A stretch of DNA of 64,000 nucleotides from Pyrenopolyporus hunteri. Taxonomy: Eukaryota; Ascomycota; Sordariomycetes; Xylariales; Hypoxylaceae. Location: NCBI GenBank assembly GCA_902806595.1, contig CADCXC010000001.1:496001-560000 (forward strand), read 5' to 3'. Every line of letters begins with the position of its first letter. The stretch's first letter is position 1. A model generated the notes under the pieces. It made no database searches. It saw only the letters and a list, made by a program, of their open reading frames with translations, and was not told the origin of the DNA. Below, piece by piece: positions 38,691 to 49,570 of this stretch. The position numbers and the translations under genes are program-made.

Positions 38691-39974
38691 GCAGTTTAGC
38701 TTTTTTTAGAAGTAAATAATCTCTCTTTCTAATGTATCATTTGGAAAAAAAAAAAAAAAAAATGAAAAAGAAAAAAATACGGTAGCGGTAGGGTATCTCG
38801 AGCCCTTTTTTTTTCCGACTGGGTCGTGACCTAGGTTTACCGGTCACAAATCATTATGTAAGTGGGAAGATCGATGGAATGGCTCGAGAGCTTCTCGAAG
38901 GAATACCATGTACAGAAAGGGTGGTGCCCTTTTCGACTTGCGCATTGCGACCCTTGTCTACGGTGAACCTATCGCGCGTCCGAAGCCAGCCCTGTAACTT
39001 AGGCGATCGGCGAGGAGTCTGGCGGTCAGTCCAAATGCGGTACACGTTTTACTCGTAATCGGTAACATACCTCGACTTTTTGTTCCCTTTTCCCTTTGCT
39101 TCCCTGGCAAGGTTGTAACCCGCATTGATTACCTACCTATTTTCGAAGCTGGTGTTAGACTGCCTACCAGATACCTAGGTGAGTCTTAAGGGCATCGCGG
39201 TCTAATACGATAAAAAGACGGTATAAAAATAAACGTTCTTTTTCCCTGCATTAGCGGTTCCCGAGCGTCGAGGGAAATATGTATGTCAGATTTCATCATA
39301 CTCTCTAAATGCCGAAAATGGCAATGGCATCTACCGTTAAAGAATTTTATAGAACGCTCATGGGTGCGAGGTAGTAGCACTAACGCAACATTAAGACTGG
39401 TCCGCATTTCTAACAGTGCCTTGCTGTTGGTGCCAGCACCAAGAGGACCCGCCAACCAAGCACTTGGATGCTCTAGGTTAGTAAATTGTCACATCAAGAG
39501 AACGAAGCAGTGGGGAAACGCTGGCAATGCTGATGTACTGGTGGATATTTTCATGGATATTCATGGTCTATATGAGATGCAACTTATTAGGTCACCTAGC
39601 GTTGTCCCACCCGTATTTATTAGGGCTCTGCCTTGTTCTTCTTCTCTTCTTATGTCCTTGCCATCCTGGTAAACCTAGGAACTTAAAACCCTTCGATTCC
39701 GGCTTGTTAATTTCGATATTACTTGGAGGGTACCGTTTCCGAGAGAGCATATATCATCCGGACCGCTGCGGGATTGTGTTACTGTGCTGCCTGCTTCTTC
39801 TATATAGCTTTAGCGTCCCGAGATCTGCAAGCTCTTTAGATCCGCTTACCCTCGACTCCACTGCGGTCCCTTCGGCTAACCCTTTCGCCGGGAACTTGAC
39901 GGGATTGGACTTCTGTTGCCCTATCGAGTAGTCAAAGACGGCAAACTTACAACGAACTTCCTTGTTACGACACA
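38691..39974. other. Gene-free transition from AT block to gene space
   Basis: Normal base composition returns. A poly-A tract lies near 38744-38775 and a TACCTAGGTGA motif near 39171. Frames here are short, mostly without ATG, and show no family motif; the last few hundred bases are presumably the promoter of the next gene. Confidence 0.5.
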
Positions 39975-40981
39975 ATGGGGACGAACAATCGCGGCCGTCA
40001 GAACCAACTACCCTGGGTCGAGTTCCTGGACAGCGAAATCGCAGCTTCCGACTCGCAAACCGTCAGGCATGGAATTCTTAAAATCTTCAGGCGGACTCTG
40101 TTTTCGGCGAGGGGGTCTTTGCCTTCCGAAGCAGCTCAGCAAATCGACAGTTACTATCAGGAGACCTACCTGCCGTCAAATCCGGGGCTAAGGAACGAAC
40201 CGGATAAGGGGATGACCAACTTTCTCACCGGCTTATACGGAGTTATTTTCGACTTAGTGCTGCTCATACCTTATCATCACGGTTTACAATATTCTCTCAT
40301 CGACTTTCTTTTCGAGCTCCGGAATCTGCCGCCGCAGAAGGTGAAGATTGGAAATGTATGCGAACCCCACCTCGCTCAAAGACCGCTTGACTTGTTCGAT
40401 TTTTTACTTACACCTACGGCGTAGGAGGACCACATAGTCTACGACAGCGAACCCATATTTCCACGTATAATGGACGAGAAATGGGACGGCCACTCCCGTA
40501 TGGATCCCCAATATTTTTACTACTAATGCCGGATGCGCTAACTTAGTTTATAGCCAAAGACAACGCCGACGGCGCTGAACTTGAGAAGAAGTGCGGGGAG
40601 TGGGTCAACTTTTCCGCCTTCGTTGCTCGGTGCATCGAAGCCGGTCTTAACGACCACTTCAAGGACGGATGCAAGTATCCCTGCGTCGATATCCCGAAAG
40701 CACTCGAAGAGGACAACCCTCCCGGAGTCAGGAGGAGTTGTTTGATAAGAGTGGCGGTGCAATACGTTATGCTGGCCGGCTCCAAGATATGTCAGGAGAA
40801 GATCGGAAAAGGCACCACTGACGAGCAGCGCAAGTGGTTGGATAAATGGAAAATATGGGCAGAGAAGCTGCTCGAGCTTGCTGAGAAGAATGAGCTCGAA
40901 CCGGGCTTGACCTCCGAAGTTCGGGAAGCCCATGGCACGATGGTGGCCCTTCAACCCCGTCTATTCAAGTTTAAACGGTGA
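39975..40981 (+). CDS. DUF3632-like fungal protein
   Basis: Exons 39975-40355, 40425-40497 and 40554-40981 give 293 residues. The introns are 69 and 56 bp with GTATGC/TAG and GTATGG/TAG borders, and the second has a GCTAAC branch site. The short middle exon encodes EDHIVYDSEPIFPRIMDEKW. Features typical of the DUF3632 family are visible: a helical N-terminal half, then EWVNFSAFVARCIEAGL, an ALEE segment, and a C-terminal helical part with AVQYVMLAGSKICQE and KWLDKWKIWAEKLLELAEKN. The family's function is unknown; it is restricted to filamentous fungi and usually occurs as scattered paralogues. There is no signal peptide or membrane segment. It is the first intact gene to the right of the AT-rich block. 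Confidence 0.68.
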
Positions 40982-42925
40982 ACGGTAGAGCCGCGACTTG
41001 TTTGGCAGGATCGCTTGGACTCCTACCGTCTTCTTTTCTCATATCCCCCTTTCCATTTGACATGGTTGGGTTACGATCTTGGAGCGCTTTATATTTTGGG
41101 TTATAGCGTTATTGCTCAAGGCGGCGTTCGTGCTCCTTTTCTATGTCATAATAGGTATCCGCTGGAAGGGAAGGTTGGGAGGTTGGGGATATCATAGATG
41201 GCGGCACCGGAGATCGATCTCCCTTCATCGAGGAATATTTATATAACGTCTCACGTATTCAATCTGCTGCGGCTTCTTTCGCTTTGAGTACCTGGTTGGG
41301 GCTTGATTTTTTGCCAAATGGTAATGATAGGTCTACCGTAAGGTGGAAATCGAAGTTAGTCTGATCTTGATATCAACTGTGCAAGGGCGCTCGAGATAAT
41401 TTCAAATCTAGCTGGGGAAAATATTGGCCGATGTAGCATGCCAGTATTCATATCATGATTCGTCCCCCAACACAAGTATATTATATTACAGCAAGTGTTG
41501 CTATCCCTTTATAATCCATTATAACGCTAATCGTTGTGTTTAATCACCTATTTCTAGTAAGAATAGACGTGGGGAATACACAGATACTCCCTGAATCTGA
41601 ATGCAGCACGAGGGGATTTATTGCGAGTAGTGAATAAACACTCTAAATTTTTCATGACAGGATATTAATCAGGGCTTTTGTCGTAAGAATTTGTCGACGA
41701 TAGGTAGTGAATTTTCAAACATGTGAAAGACTACCCCTTCTAATGCGTATAGGCTCTGGGTAGGTAATAGGTATGATTAGTTGAATAGGGACAGTATGTG
41801 ATATTTGAACCCCAAAGATACCTATTGTGTGACTGGATTCGATAATAGGTAGGTCTATCAATGGCGTTTATCTAGAACAAAACTACCATTGGAAAGAGTA
41901 ATCGGACCGTACTCCCTAAAACATGTAAATTTCCTCTGCAGAGACATGCTTTCGACACGAGATTTAGAGAGGTCGACTCTACTTTTCACTATATTTAGAG
42001 GACCAGTTTCAGAAAACTAGCAACTCATGATTGCCGACCCCTTCAATTCTCCGGGACATTCAAAATTTCTTTCTTTCTGTGTTTCGATCCTCGATCGCAG
42101 TTCTCCTTTTCCTATTTCCCCTACTTCTCTTTGCTTTGTCTCCTAGGTGCTGTAACTTTACCACCGACGATCAACAAGTCGGCGTTGTCCCTTCGATGCC
42201 TCCTCTTTGTCGTTGCTCAATGGCATAAACATAGATAACCGCATCACTGGTACCACACGTGTTCTATTTCTAAGCCGTGAATGAAAAACGATCCCACAAA
42301 GGGAGTTATATAACTCACGGGTCCAGGCGCTAGCTTAATCTATCCGCGCCTCGATTTTTGGGCGAGGGGTCGAGGTTCTGTTCATATAGGTGTGCATACT
42401 AACGCCTTTGTCTACGATGGTTGAACAAAGTAGCTGTCTCGTGTATAACTGCCTGAGAACTCCTGGTGGGATGAGGTATGGGGGAATTAACTCTATATAT
42501 GAAATTCGGTCTCAGGGGCCCGCGCCTGTCTCTCACTATTTCCTTCTGTCTATTCTACTCTTGAACATTTCCTTAATCACATTCCTTATCTCTACATAAC
42601 TTTTTTTTTTCTTCTCTTCTTCCACTTCATATACTGGAAACTGATATTGTCTCGTCCGAGATCGAAATAAATCCTTTTGACAATATTTTCTTCTTGCGAA
42701 CCCTGGAGGTACCACCATAATTTGACGACTCGTCTTGTGAAAAACAAACCAAGCTTTTACTATCGAGTCACGAAGATTCAGATTGGCCATTATTAGTCAT
42801 ATTTTTTTTTTCCCTCTTCTTTACAAGCAAACAATTTGCTTCGTATCCTACCTACCTAGGTAATCACTTAACCAGTTGTTCGGTGTCACAACACGCGATA
42901 ACAACACCGCAGAGACTAGAAAACC
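40982..42925. other. Gene-free stretch
   Basis: No supportable gene in 1.9 kb. A TTTTTTTTTTCTTCTCTTCTTCC-type pyrimidine run lies near 42601-42625, another near 42805-42822, and a CCTACCTACCTAGG motif near 42850; all are in the probable promoter of the next gene. Confidence 0.5.
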
Positions 42926-44251
42926 ATGCCTTCGCGAAGGGCATTGCCGATGCTCTCTCTATTTTCGCGACGTTCTAAGGAACCGACTCCTGCCCCCTCG
43001 TCCCCATCGCCTGACATTCGAACCGCCTCTACTCCTCTAACGCCGCCCGCTCGCCTACATCTTCGAAATATCTTACCCTCCACACCGGATGGTATGCCTA
43101 CACCTCCGCCTCCACCTAGGGAGCCACGCCCATGGATATGGCGGTGCCATTCGTGCCACACCGCCTACCGGCTTAGCTGCACTCGCCGCTGCCTCAACTG
43201 CTCCCACAGCTTCTGCCTTTCGTCGACCCCGCAAAACACAAGCCGAGGCAAGAAGCGTCGCCGTAGCAGTGGCATGTGCACGTCCGAATTCGACTATAGC
43301 GGATGGGCCGATTGGGGAGCCTGGCGCAGGAAGGTCCTCGGCCTGGATGTTAACGGCCGGGCAACGAAGCATTTCCGAGATCAAGCTTTCGCCGAGCGTA
43401 CGCATAACTGCATGATAGACTGCAACTATCCCTCCGAATGTCATCACGAACGATATAGACTCCACACGGAGGCACTTCAGAAGAGGCTTGTCGAGCCAGC
43501 CATTGAAGAGTCGCAATCTGGGCGGAATGGCGCAAGCTCCGATGACCACTTACCGTTGAACGAGGCAAGAGAAATAGAAGAAGATGACGCCGAAAACGAC
43601 GGGAATAAAAACATTTCTAGCCCGAGAAATTCTTCTGGCGAGACAAGCTTCCCTCAGGATGAATCCCGGAAAGCAGTTGACAAGGTATGGCTATGGCTAG
43701 CCGATACCAAGGGGCACGAGGATAGAAAGATCGAAACTATGCGGGAAGCCCAGCAAGTTGCTGACGATGGGCTAGGTAGATCGGCGAAGGCTAGTCGCTC
43801 CGGTATCGATGCTACGGGATTGGATTCGGATGTGCTACAGGCCCTCTTGAGAGAGGATGAGGGCATGATGCCGCTTGAGACAACAGACTACGGCGCGAGC
43901 CCCAGACGTGATTCTATACTACCCAACCGAGAACACCGGAGATACGGCAACAGATTAACCGTCCGCAACCCTACGGCTGCCGATGAATGCGAAGAAGACC
44001 AAGACGGCTCAACAGTCAGTGACTTCGACGGGATTTCCATGGCGTCATTTGCTGCTTCGTCTCTGTCTTCGTCTTCATCTTCATCTAGCGAAGGCGAAAT
44101 GCTCGTGGCTGGCGAATCGGAGACTCTCCCTGAGAGTACTGATGAGGTTAATGAGGATGAGAGTGAGGAGCCTGAGGAGGAGCCTGAGGAGGAAATGGAA
44201 CATGGATTGCAGGCGTTGATCAGAGCTAAAGCATCGATCTTACGATATTGA
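42926..44251 (+). CDS. Conserved fungal protein with Cys-rich zinc-ribbon-like motif
   Basis: A single exon of 441 residues from the ATG at 42926. A Pro/Ser-rich basic N-terminus is followed at residues 70-97 by WIWRCHSCHTAYRLSCTRRC and NCSHSFC, whose spaced cysteines (74, 77, 85, 89, 92, 97) suggest metal binding. A basic stretch (GKKRRRSS) could be a nuclear signal. Next come FDYSGWADWGAWRR and a second Cys patch (HNCMIDCNYPSECHHER); this combination recurs in uncharacterised Pezizomycotina proteins, from memory of the family pattern. The C-terminal half is acidic and disordered: a serine run near residue 390 and a glutamate-rich EPEEEPEEEMEH near the end. No catalytic motif is seen, and function is unknown. 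Confidence 0.78.
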   Translation: MPSRRALPMLSLFSRRSKEPTPAPSSPSPDIRTASTPLTPPARLHLRNILPSTPDGMPTPPPPPREPRPWIWRCHSCHTAYRLSCTRRCLNCSHSFCLSSTPQNTSRGKKRRRSSGMCTSEFDYSGWADWGAWRRKVLGLDVNGRATKHFRDQAFAERTHNCMIDCNYPSECHHERYRLHTEALQKRLVEPAIEESQSGRNGASSDDHLPLNEAREIEEDDAENDGNKNISSPRNSSGETSFPQDESRKAVDKVWLWLADTKGHEDRKIETMREAQQVADDGLGRSAKASRSGIDATGLDSDVLQALLREDEGMMPLETTDYGASPRRDSILPNREHRRYGNRLTVRNPTAADECEEDQDGSTVSDFDGISMASFAASSLSSSSSSSSEGEMLVAGESETLPESTDEVNEDESEEPEEEPEEEMEHGLQALIRAKASILRY

Positions 44252-45140
44252 TTTAGTGACCGCTTTGCGATAGTAGCAGCGGTGGAGCGTATTGATGACG
44301 CGTTTAATTCTAAATAGTAAAACGGCGTGGAGGTATTCCGAGTTTTATCAGAATAACGTGATATTATCTTCGGTGCTCATGGATCCGGCTTAATCGACGA
44401 TGGGAACTTTTTAAATTCGTCCTGCGTATTTAGTATCTAAACGAGCTGAACCGGTCATGATGGTCTCCAACTATGAAGCTGGGGACGGAGGAGTAAGCAT
44501 GACTAGGAGATACGCGTGCTTGATGATTTGAGAGAGAGTCCTCGTTCGCAATTTCGACGTTGTAAAGTCGAAGTCGTAAAGTCGAAGTTCCATGAGATCA
44601 GGTAAAATAAGTACCTAGGTACATGTAGGTACCTTAAGAATAAGTAGGTACATACCTAGGTACCTGGGTACCTGGGGAGCCTCACCCAACAAGGTAGGGC
44701 TTCAAATTTAGTGGAGAGGCACTCGGCAAAGCTAACGCCACGGTCATGCAGCCGCACTAGCCACAAATGGCAGATATGTATCCTAAGTACCCAAGTACCT
44801 GGGTATCTGGGTTACATTAAGTGCCCCACCATTACTGGCTCTACTACGTCTACCTGGAAACGCGTTAAGCATCCAATTTACGCGTCTTCTGCCATTTACT
44901 CCAGAACCCGTTTGTGTCTAATAATTGAAAGAAAAAGGCCTGGTTATACCGAGATACCCCTTCGTACATTGTGTAATGAATTGCCGAGACTTTTCCTGAT
45001 ACTAGATAAGCTCTCCATCTTGGACAAAACTCCGTTCATCCTCTCGAAGGAGACGTTCGTCGTAGAGGAAATCGCTATCGCCGAAAATCACTCGACGAAA
45101 AGCTTGCGACGAGCTCATTATTGAAGCTCGGGAATTCAAC
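44252..45140. other. Intergenic region with dense TACCTAGGTA motifs
   Basis: About 890 bp between the Cys-rich protein and RFC3. At 44607-44680 and 44785-44815 there are many copies of GTACCTAGGTAC, CTGGGTACC and AAGTACC. The 137-codon frame across 44711-45124 overlaps these repeats, has no family features and is not regarded as a gene. Confidence 0.55.
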
Positions 45141-46442
45141 ATGTCCGACTTCGAAGATGAGATGGACGTTGATGTCCCCCCGAAATCTCACGACGTCACA
45201 TTTTCTTCTGATAACACCGCCAAGGGCAAGCGTAGTGCTGCTAATCTGCCTGTCGAAGCGGAAGACTCTTTACCATGGTAGGATTGCTCAACCACCGCTT
45301 GCGCGCGTCTGCGGTCGCTAAGTTAAAGCCAGGGTTGAGAAGTACCGGCCTGTTTCGCTATCCGACGTCTCGGGTCACCACGACATTCTAGCCACCATCA
45401 ACAAGTTCGTCGATTCGAACCGCTTGCCCCATCTCCTTCTCTACGGCCCGCCGGGAACGGGCAAGACGTCCACCATCCTAGCGCTCGCGAGGCGAATTTA
45501 CGGGACGGAGAATATGCGGCAGATGGTTCTGGAGTTGAATGCTTCCGACGATCGGGGCATTGACGTCGTGCGCGAACAGATCAAGACGTTCGCCTCCACG
45601 AAGCAGATATTTACCATGGGCGGAGCGTCGCGCCCCGGCGGCATCGCGAGCTACAAGCTCATTATCCTGGACGAGGCCGATGCGATGACCAACACGGCCC
45701 AGATGGCGCTGCGAAGAATCATGGAGAAGTACACGGCGAACACGCGATTTTGCATCATCGCAAACTACACGCATAAGCTATCGCCTGCGTTGCTCTCCCG
45801 ATGTACGCGATTTAGGTTCAGCCCGTTAAAGGAGGAAGACATTCGGGTCTTAGTAGACAAGGTCATTCTGGAAGAGGGGGTCAAGATCTCGGGCGAAGCT
45901 ACGGACTCTCTGGTTAGGCTAAGCAAGGGTGATATGAGGCGGGCCCTGAATGTGCTCCAGGCTTGTCACGCGTCCAGTGAGTTTCCCTGCCGCGTTTTCT
46001 GGAAGCCTCAATTTATGCTGGGATGGTTTATATTAATCTCGTAAAATCAGGTACCCCGATGCAACCTAAAGATGCGCCTAAAATCCCGGAGAAAGACATT
46101 GTGAGGGAGACTATCACGACGGAGACTATCTACAACTGCATAGCTGCGCCGCCCCCCGAAGCGATCACGAAGATCGCTAGCACGTTACTCGCGACTAGCG
46201 ACGTAACGACCTGTCTCTCGACCATCAACACGCTAAAGGTGGCCAACGGCCTGGCCTTGGCGGATATCATTACTGCCCTGTCGGAGCAGTTGGCAAAAAT
46301 GGAGGTCAAACCGGAAGCCATGATTCGGTGGCTCGACGGCCTGGCCGAGATAGAGTATAGGGTATCTGCCGGTGGGAGCGAGGCCATCCAGACGGGTGCC
46401 GTGGTTGGCGTGGTAAGGGAGGGTTGTGAACTGATGGGATAA
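45141..46442 (+). CDS. RFC3: Replication factor C subunit 3 (clamp loader small subunit)
   Basis: Exons 45141-45277, 45333-45976 and 46051-46442 give 390 residues. The first intron splits the Trp codon in the conserved PW-VEKYRP. AAA+ features: Walker A GPPGTGKT (84-91), a Walker B DEAD box (159-162), SRC arginine-finger motif (201-203), and sensor-2 region GDMRRALNVLQACHAS. The C-terminal collar domain follows (IYNCIAAPPPEAI, then MIRWLDGLAEIEYRV). RFC3 is one of the small subunits of the pentameric clamp loader that opens PCNA and places it on primed DNA; fungal homologues match in length. An acidic N-terminal extension (MSDFEDEMDVDVPPK) is common in fungi. The assignment to Rfc3 rather than Rfc2 or Rfc4 rests on the RPGGIASYKL segment and the short ANYTHKL motif. 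Confidence 0.94.
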
Positions 46443-47157
46443 GGGGGAATAGGGTAATGATATACAAAAACCAGGCTAGGGTTATATTCATCAAAGCGCC
46501 AAATCCACGAGGATCATGAAACCTTCTGGGTAGGATATCGGCACACGGCATCGAACGAACGGTTCTTCGCTCACGTTAGTCTGTCCCGCCCCTGAAATTT
46601 AAGATACAAGTAAATTCTTACCCAAAGGTTGCGCTCGCCTGGTCTGATATATGCAGTTATATGATAATTCTGACTCGCATGGGTTCATCGTTAATTGCAT
46701 GCCCCGCAGGGTCCTCCGCCTCCGCCTCCGCCTCAATTTCCTCCATTTCTGTTACGTGCATCAGACTTTGGACTTTTGGACTTTCGGACTTTTGGACTTT
46801 TGACTCACTTGAGTTCGACTGAGACCGAGTTTGACTGTTTAACTTCACAAAACCCTCAAATTTATTTCACCAAAGTCCCTGAACACCAAACTCGGACCAG
46901 TAACGTTCGGGATTCTATCCTATTCCGTGCCGACATCTCGTCAGATCTATCATCGACTCCTACGTATCTACCTGTTTTATGTGGACTTTGAATCTGACAG
47001 TAGGATTACCACTGTATGTACAACACAACGCAATACAATACAATACAATACAATACGATACCTACCAACGTTACTCGCGTCTGCGCCCCCCCGCTCTGTT
47101 CGCTGGTACGGCAAACGCATCTTCTCAGGGCTCGCTCTCTAAACAAACGCTGTAACG
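46443..47157. other. Intergenic region with simple repeats
   Basis: Contains (CTCCGC)3 near 46716-46733, about four copies of GGACTTTT-like octamers at 46766-46802, and (AATAC)5 near 47032-47056. It is the likely promoter and 5' UTR of the F-box-like gene. Confidence 0.6.
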
Positions 47158-48468
47158 ATGGACCGCATGATCCCGGAAATACTATGCATGATCTGTTCGT
47201 ACCTTGATATCGAGGACGTCCGAAGATTCCGTCTGGGCTGTAGAGCCTTCGCGGATGCCGGCGCCTGTTTTGCGTTTCGCGAGGTCGTGTTCTATCTTCA
47301 CCCGCGAGACCTTGAAATGCTCCGACGAATCTCTCTGCAGCCCATCGCCTCCAAAAACGTCCGTTCTCTGGTCTACGTCGGACACACCCTCAGATCGCCT
47401 AAGAAATCCCTGGAGGAATTCCGCGATTATTATAACATGATCCGGAGCGCGGAGAAGATATTAGCGCAGCACATGAACGAAGCACCCCCGCCGCGCATTG
47501 GAAATCAGCATCTCGAGAAGCTCTACAAGAACTATGAGGCTGCCGTGGAGCAGCAGGAAAAGATGCTGCGGAATAACGAAGACATCGCTTGCATCAGAGA
47601 GGTTATACCCCGATTTACGTCGCTCCGGGAGATCACCATGTCCTCCGACTTCTGGTTCTGGAGACATTCCCACAAAACCCCTTTCGAAGGTTGTCTGGTC
47701 AAACCTGGCAGGGAGCTGGAGCCGACGGGGTGCCGACAGCTTGACTCTCTGCTTTCTGCCGTCTTCGAGGCAAATATCATGCTGAGGAGGTTGACCGCCG
47801 GCACGTTCAGCTGGCGCTTCTTTGAAAAACCGGCTGCCGAACTTCGACGCGCCCTATCCTTTTACTCGGAACTTACATGCCTCGAGTTGTGTATAGACAC
47901 CGGCGCAGAAGGTGAGGATGCGCCCGCCACGGAGGACCTAATCGTCGGCACGGAAGTTCCTCAATGTCGACGATTGCTGCAAACGGGGCTGCTACGCGAC
48001 TTCATTAGATCGTTGTCCCAGCTCCAAACCCTCTACGTAGTCTTCAACTGGCACTCGGAGGAGCATGGTTACGCCGCCCGGCTCGAAGATATAATGGAAC
48101 CGAAGCACAGATGGGAGCATCTCGATAGCCTCACCTTGGGAAACATCACGTGCGAACGACAAGACCTGATGTCGATGCTCAGGAGACACAAGAGCACTCT
48201 GAAGGAGCTCTGCTTGCGAGACATCCGCCTCAGAAGCACATCGTGGCAACTGCTGCTCCCGAGGATTCGGAGGACGATGGACCTGGACGAGGCGTGTATT
48301 TGCGGTGAGTTGTATGGGCAAGAGGAAGGCTCAATGTACGCAGAATATTGGGACCTTTCTTTGCCGGAAGCTTTTGAAGACCCGTTGCGCGACGACGTCA
48401 ACGACTACTTAGTCAACGATAATATCAAGCGCTGTCCTCTCAATAGCGAGAACGGTGGCCTTGGATAA
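47158..48468 (+). CDS. F-box-like protein
   Basis: A single exon of 436 residues. The N-terminus (IPEILCMICSYLDIEDVRRF and LGCRAFADAG) fits the F-box consensus: a Pro-Glu-Ile/Leu start, hydrophobic core and an RL..CR.F ending. F-box proteins recruit substrates to SCF ubiquitin ligases through Skp1. The rest is a weakly repetitive helical region with leucine-rich stretches (FYSELTCLELCID, LSQLQTLYVVFNW, WEHLDSLTLGNI, STLKELCLRDIRL), compatible with a diverged leucine-rich-repeat substrate domain, common in the expanded fungal F-box family. No signal peptide or membrane segment. The substrate cannot be guessed. It is transcribed in the same direction as RFC3, but the 715-bp gap makes common transcription unlikely. 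Confidence 0.75.
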   Translation: MDRMIPEILCMICSYLDIEDVRRFRLGCRAFADAGACFAFREVVFYLHPRDLEMLRRISLQPIASKNVRSLVYVGHTLRSPKKSLEEFRDYYNMIRSAEKILAQHMNEAPPPRIGNQHLEKLYKNYEAAVEQQEKMLRNNEDIACIREVIPRFTSLREITMSSDFWFWRHSHKTPFEGCLVKPGRELEPTGCRQLDSLLSAVFEANIMLRRLTAGTFSWRFFEKPAAELRRALSFYSELTCLELCIDTGAEGEDAPATEDLIVGTEVPQCRRLLQTGLLRDFIRSLSQLQTLYVVFNWHSEEHGYAARLEDIMEPKHRWEHLDSLTLGNITCERQDLMSMLRRHKSTLKELCLRDIRLRSTSWQLLLPRIRRTMDLDEACICGELYGQEEGSMYAEYWDLSLPEAFEDPLRDDVNDYLVNDNIKRCPLNSENGGLG

Positions 48469-49570
48469 GCCATCAGATAAATCCTCAGGAAAGATGGGAA
48501 ACCTCAGGATGAGAGCCGTAATACCAAGGATCTCTTGGCTAGATCATCACGGAAGTCCTGTCCATATGAGCTGAAAAGAAAGAGGTTCATAATGGACTGA
48601 TTGATGTTATCCAGCTGCTGCACTCATCTTCAACCGCTGTATTCCTAGGCTTGCGGTTAGGGCTGAGCGTGGGTAGCTTGTTTGCGCTGCGCGGCTGATT
48701 TTAAGCGCTTCTGCGGATCTAATCTAGAACTGAAGTCTAGTAATTAGAGCAAGGTCCGAGAATATACAATCGCCATTCTCGGCGGTCACAAGAGCGACAG
48801 CGTACGGCTGGTTCCGATTAAATTTGGGTGCGAGAGGGGGTGCCGCCGCATGCTCTCGTGAACACCGGTTATATACCACCCGGTCCAGTAGATCCTAGTC
48901 AAGTTGGCTAGGCATTATCGTTAGCTATAAGGGTTCATCTCTTACCATGCTATACCTAGGTATTTATAATACCTCGCGTCCCCCTCTTGGTATGTTCTTC
49001 ATCTGGCTCTGCCTCCTACTCCGGTTGCCTGCCGTTGGCGACAGAGTCTGACGTCAAGTCTCGAAGTGATGCCCAGATTGGCTTTGAAAGGGTCCAGATC
49101 GGAGACCCTGAAAATTGTTAAACACGATTTTAGCCGAGCTCGCGCCCATAGAATTAACCTTCTCATACACAAGAGTTACCTGGTACCCGACCTAGACTTA
49201 TGGAGGGTTTGTTGGCTGCGGTGATCAATAAATGTCTAATATCCGCTATGAGGGTCGACCCTTGCTCACGAGCGGCAAGCGTTAATTATGAGCGCAACCA
49301 AGGTCAAGGCTCACGTAGACATTTACCCGCACCCACTGAAAGTGGATGATCTTATATTTGCAGCCTTGGCTCCACCAATGCCGAACGAGACCTTCGGCAG
49401 GAAAATCGCCATGGTGTTTTCGCACAGCATCTCCGCAAACGGAACGGAGCGTAGGCGCGATACCAGCTTTGATATAATATGAGCATCAGACATCCTTGGG
49501 CCCCTTGGGTGTTGCGGGTGCTCGCAGACGCCGGCCGTTCGTACCCTTCACTCGTCGAAAGGCTGTCAGA
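48469..49570. other. Gene-free stretch before the sedolisin gene
   Basis: No supportable gene in 1.1 kb. A palindromic CCTAGGTATTTATAATACC stretch sits near 48955-48973. The 64-codon frame at 49288-49482 has no recognisable features. Confidence 0.5.

Noticed and set aside
39527..39931. 134-codon hydrophobic frame before the DUF3632-like gene
   Set aside because: Composition is leucine/cysteine-rich by chance of base composition, no membrane-protein family recognised; most likely promoter sequence.
44711..45124. 137-codon plus-strand frame ahead of RFC3
   Set aside because: Overlaps the simple-sequence motif cluster and lacks any recognisable feature; lies in the RFC3 promoter.
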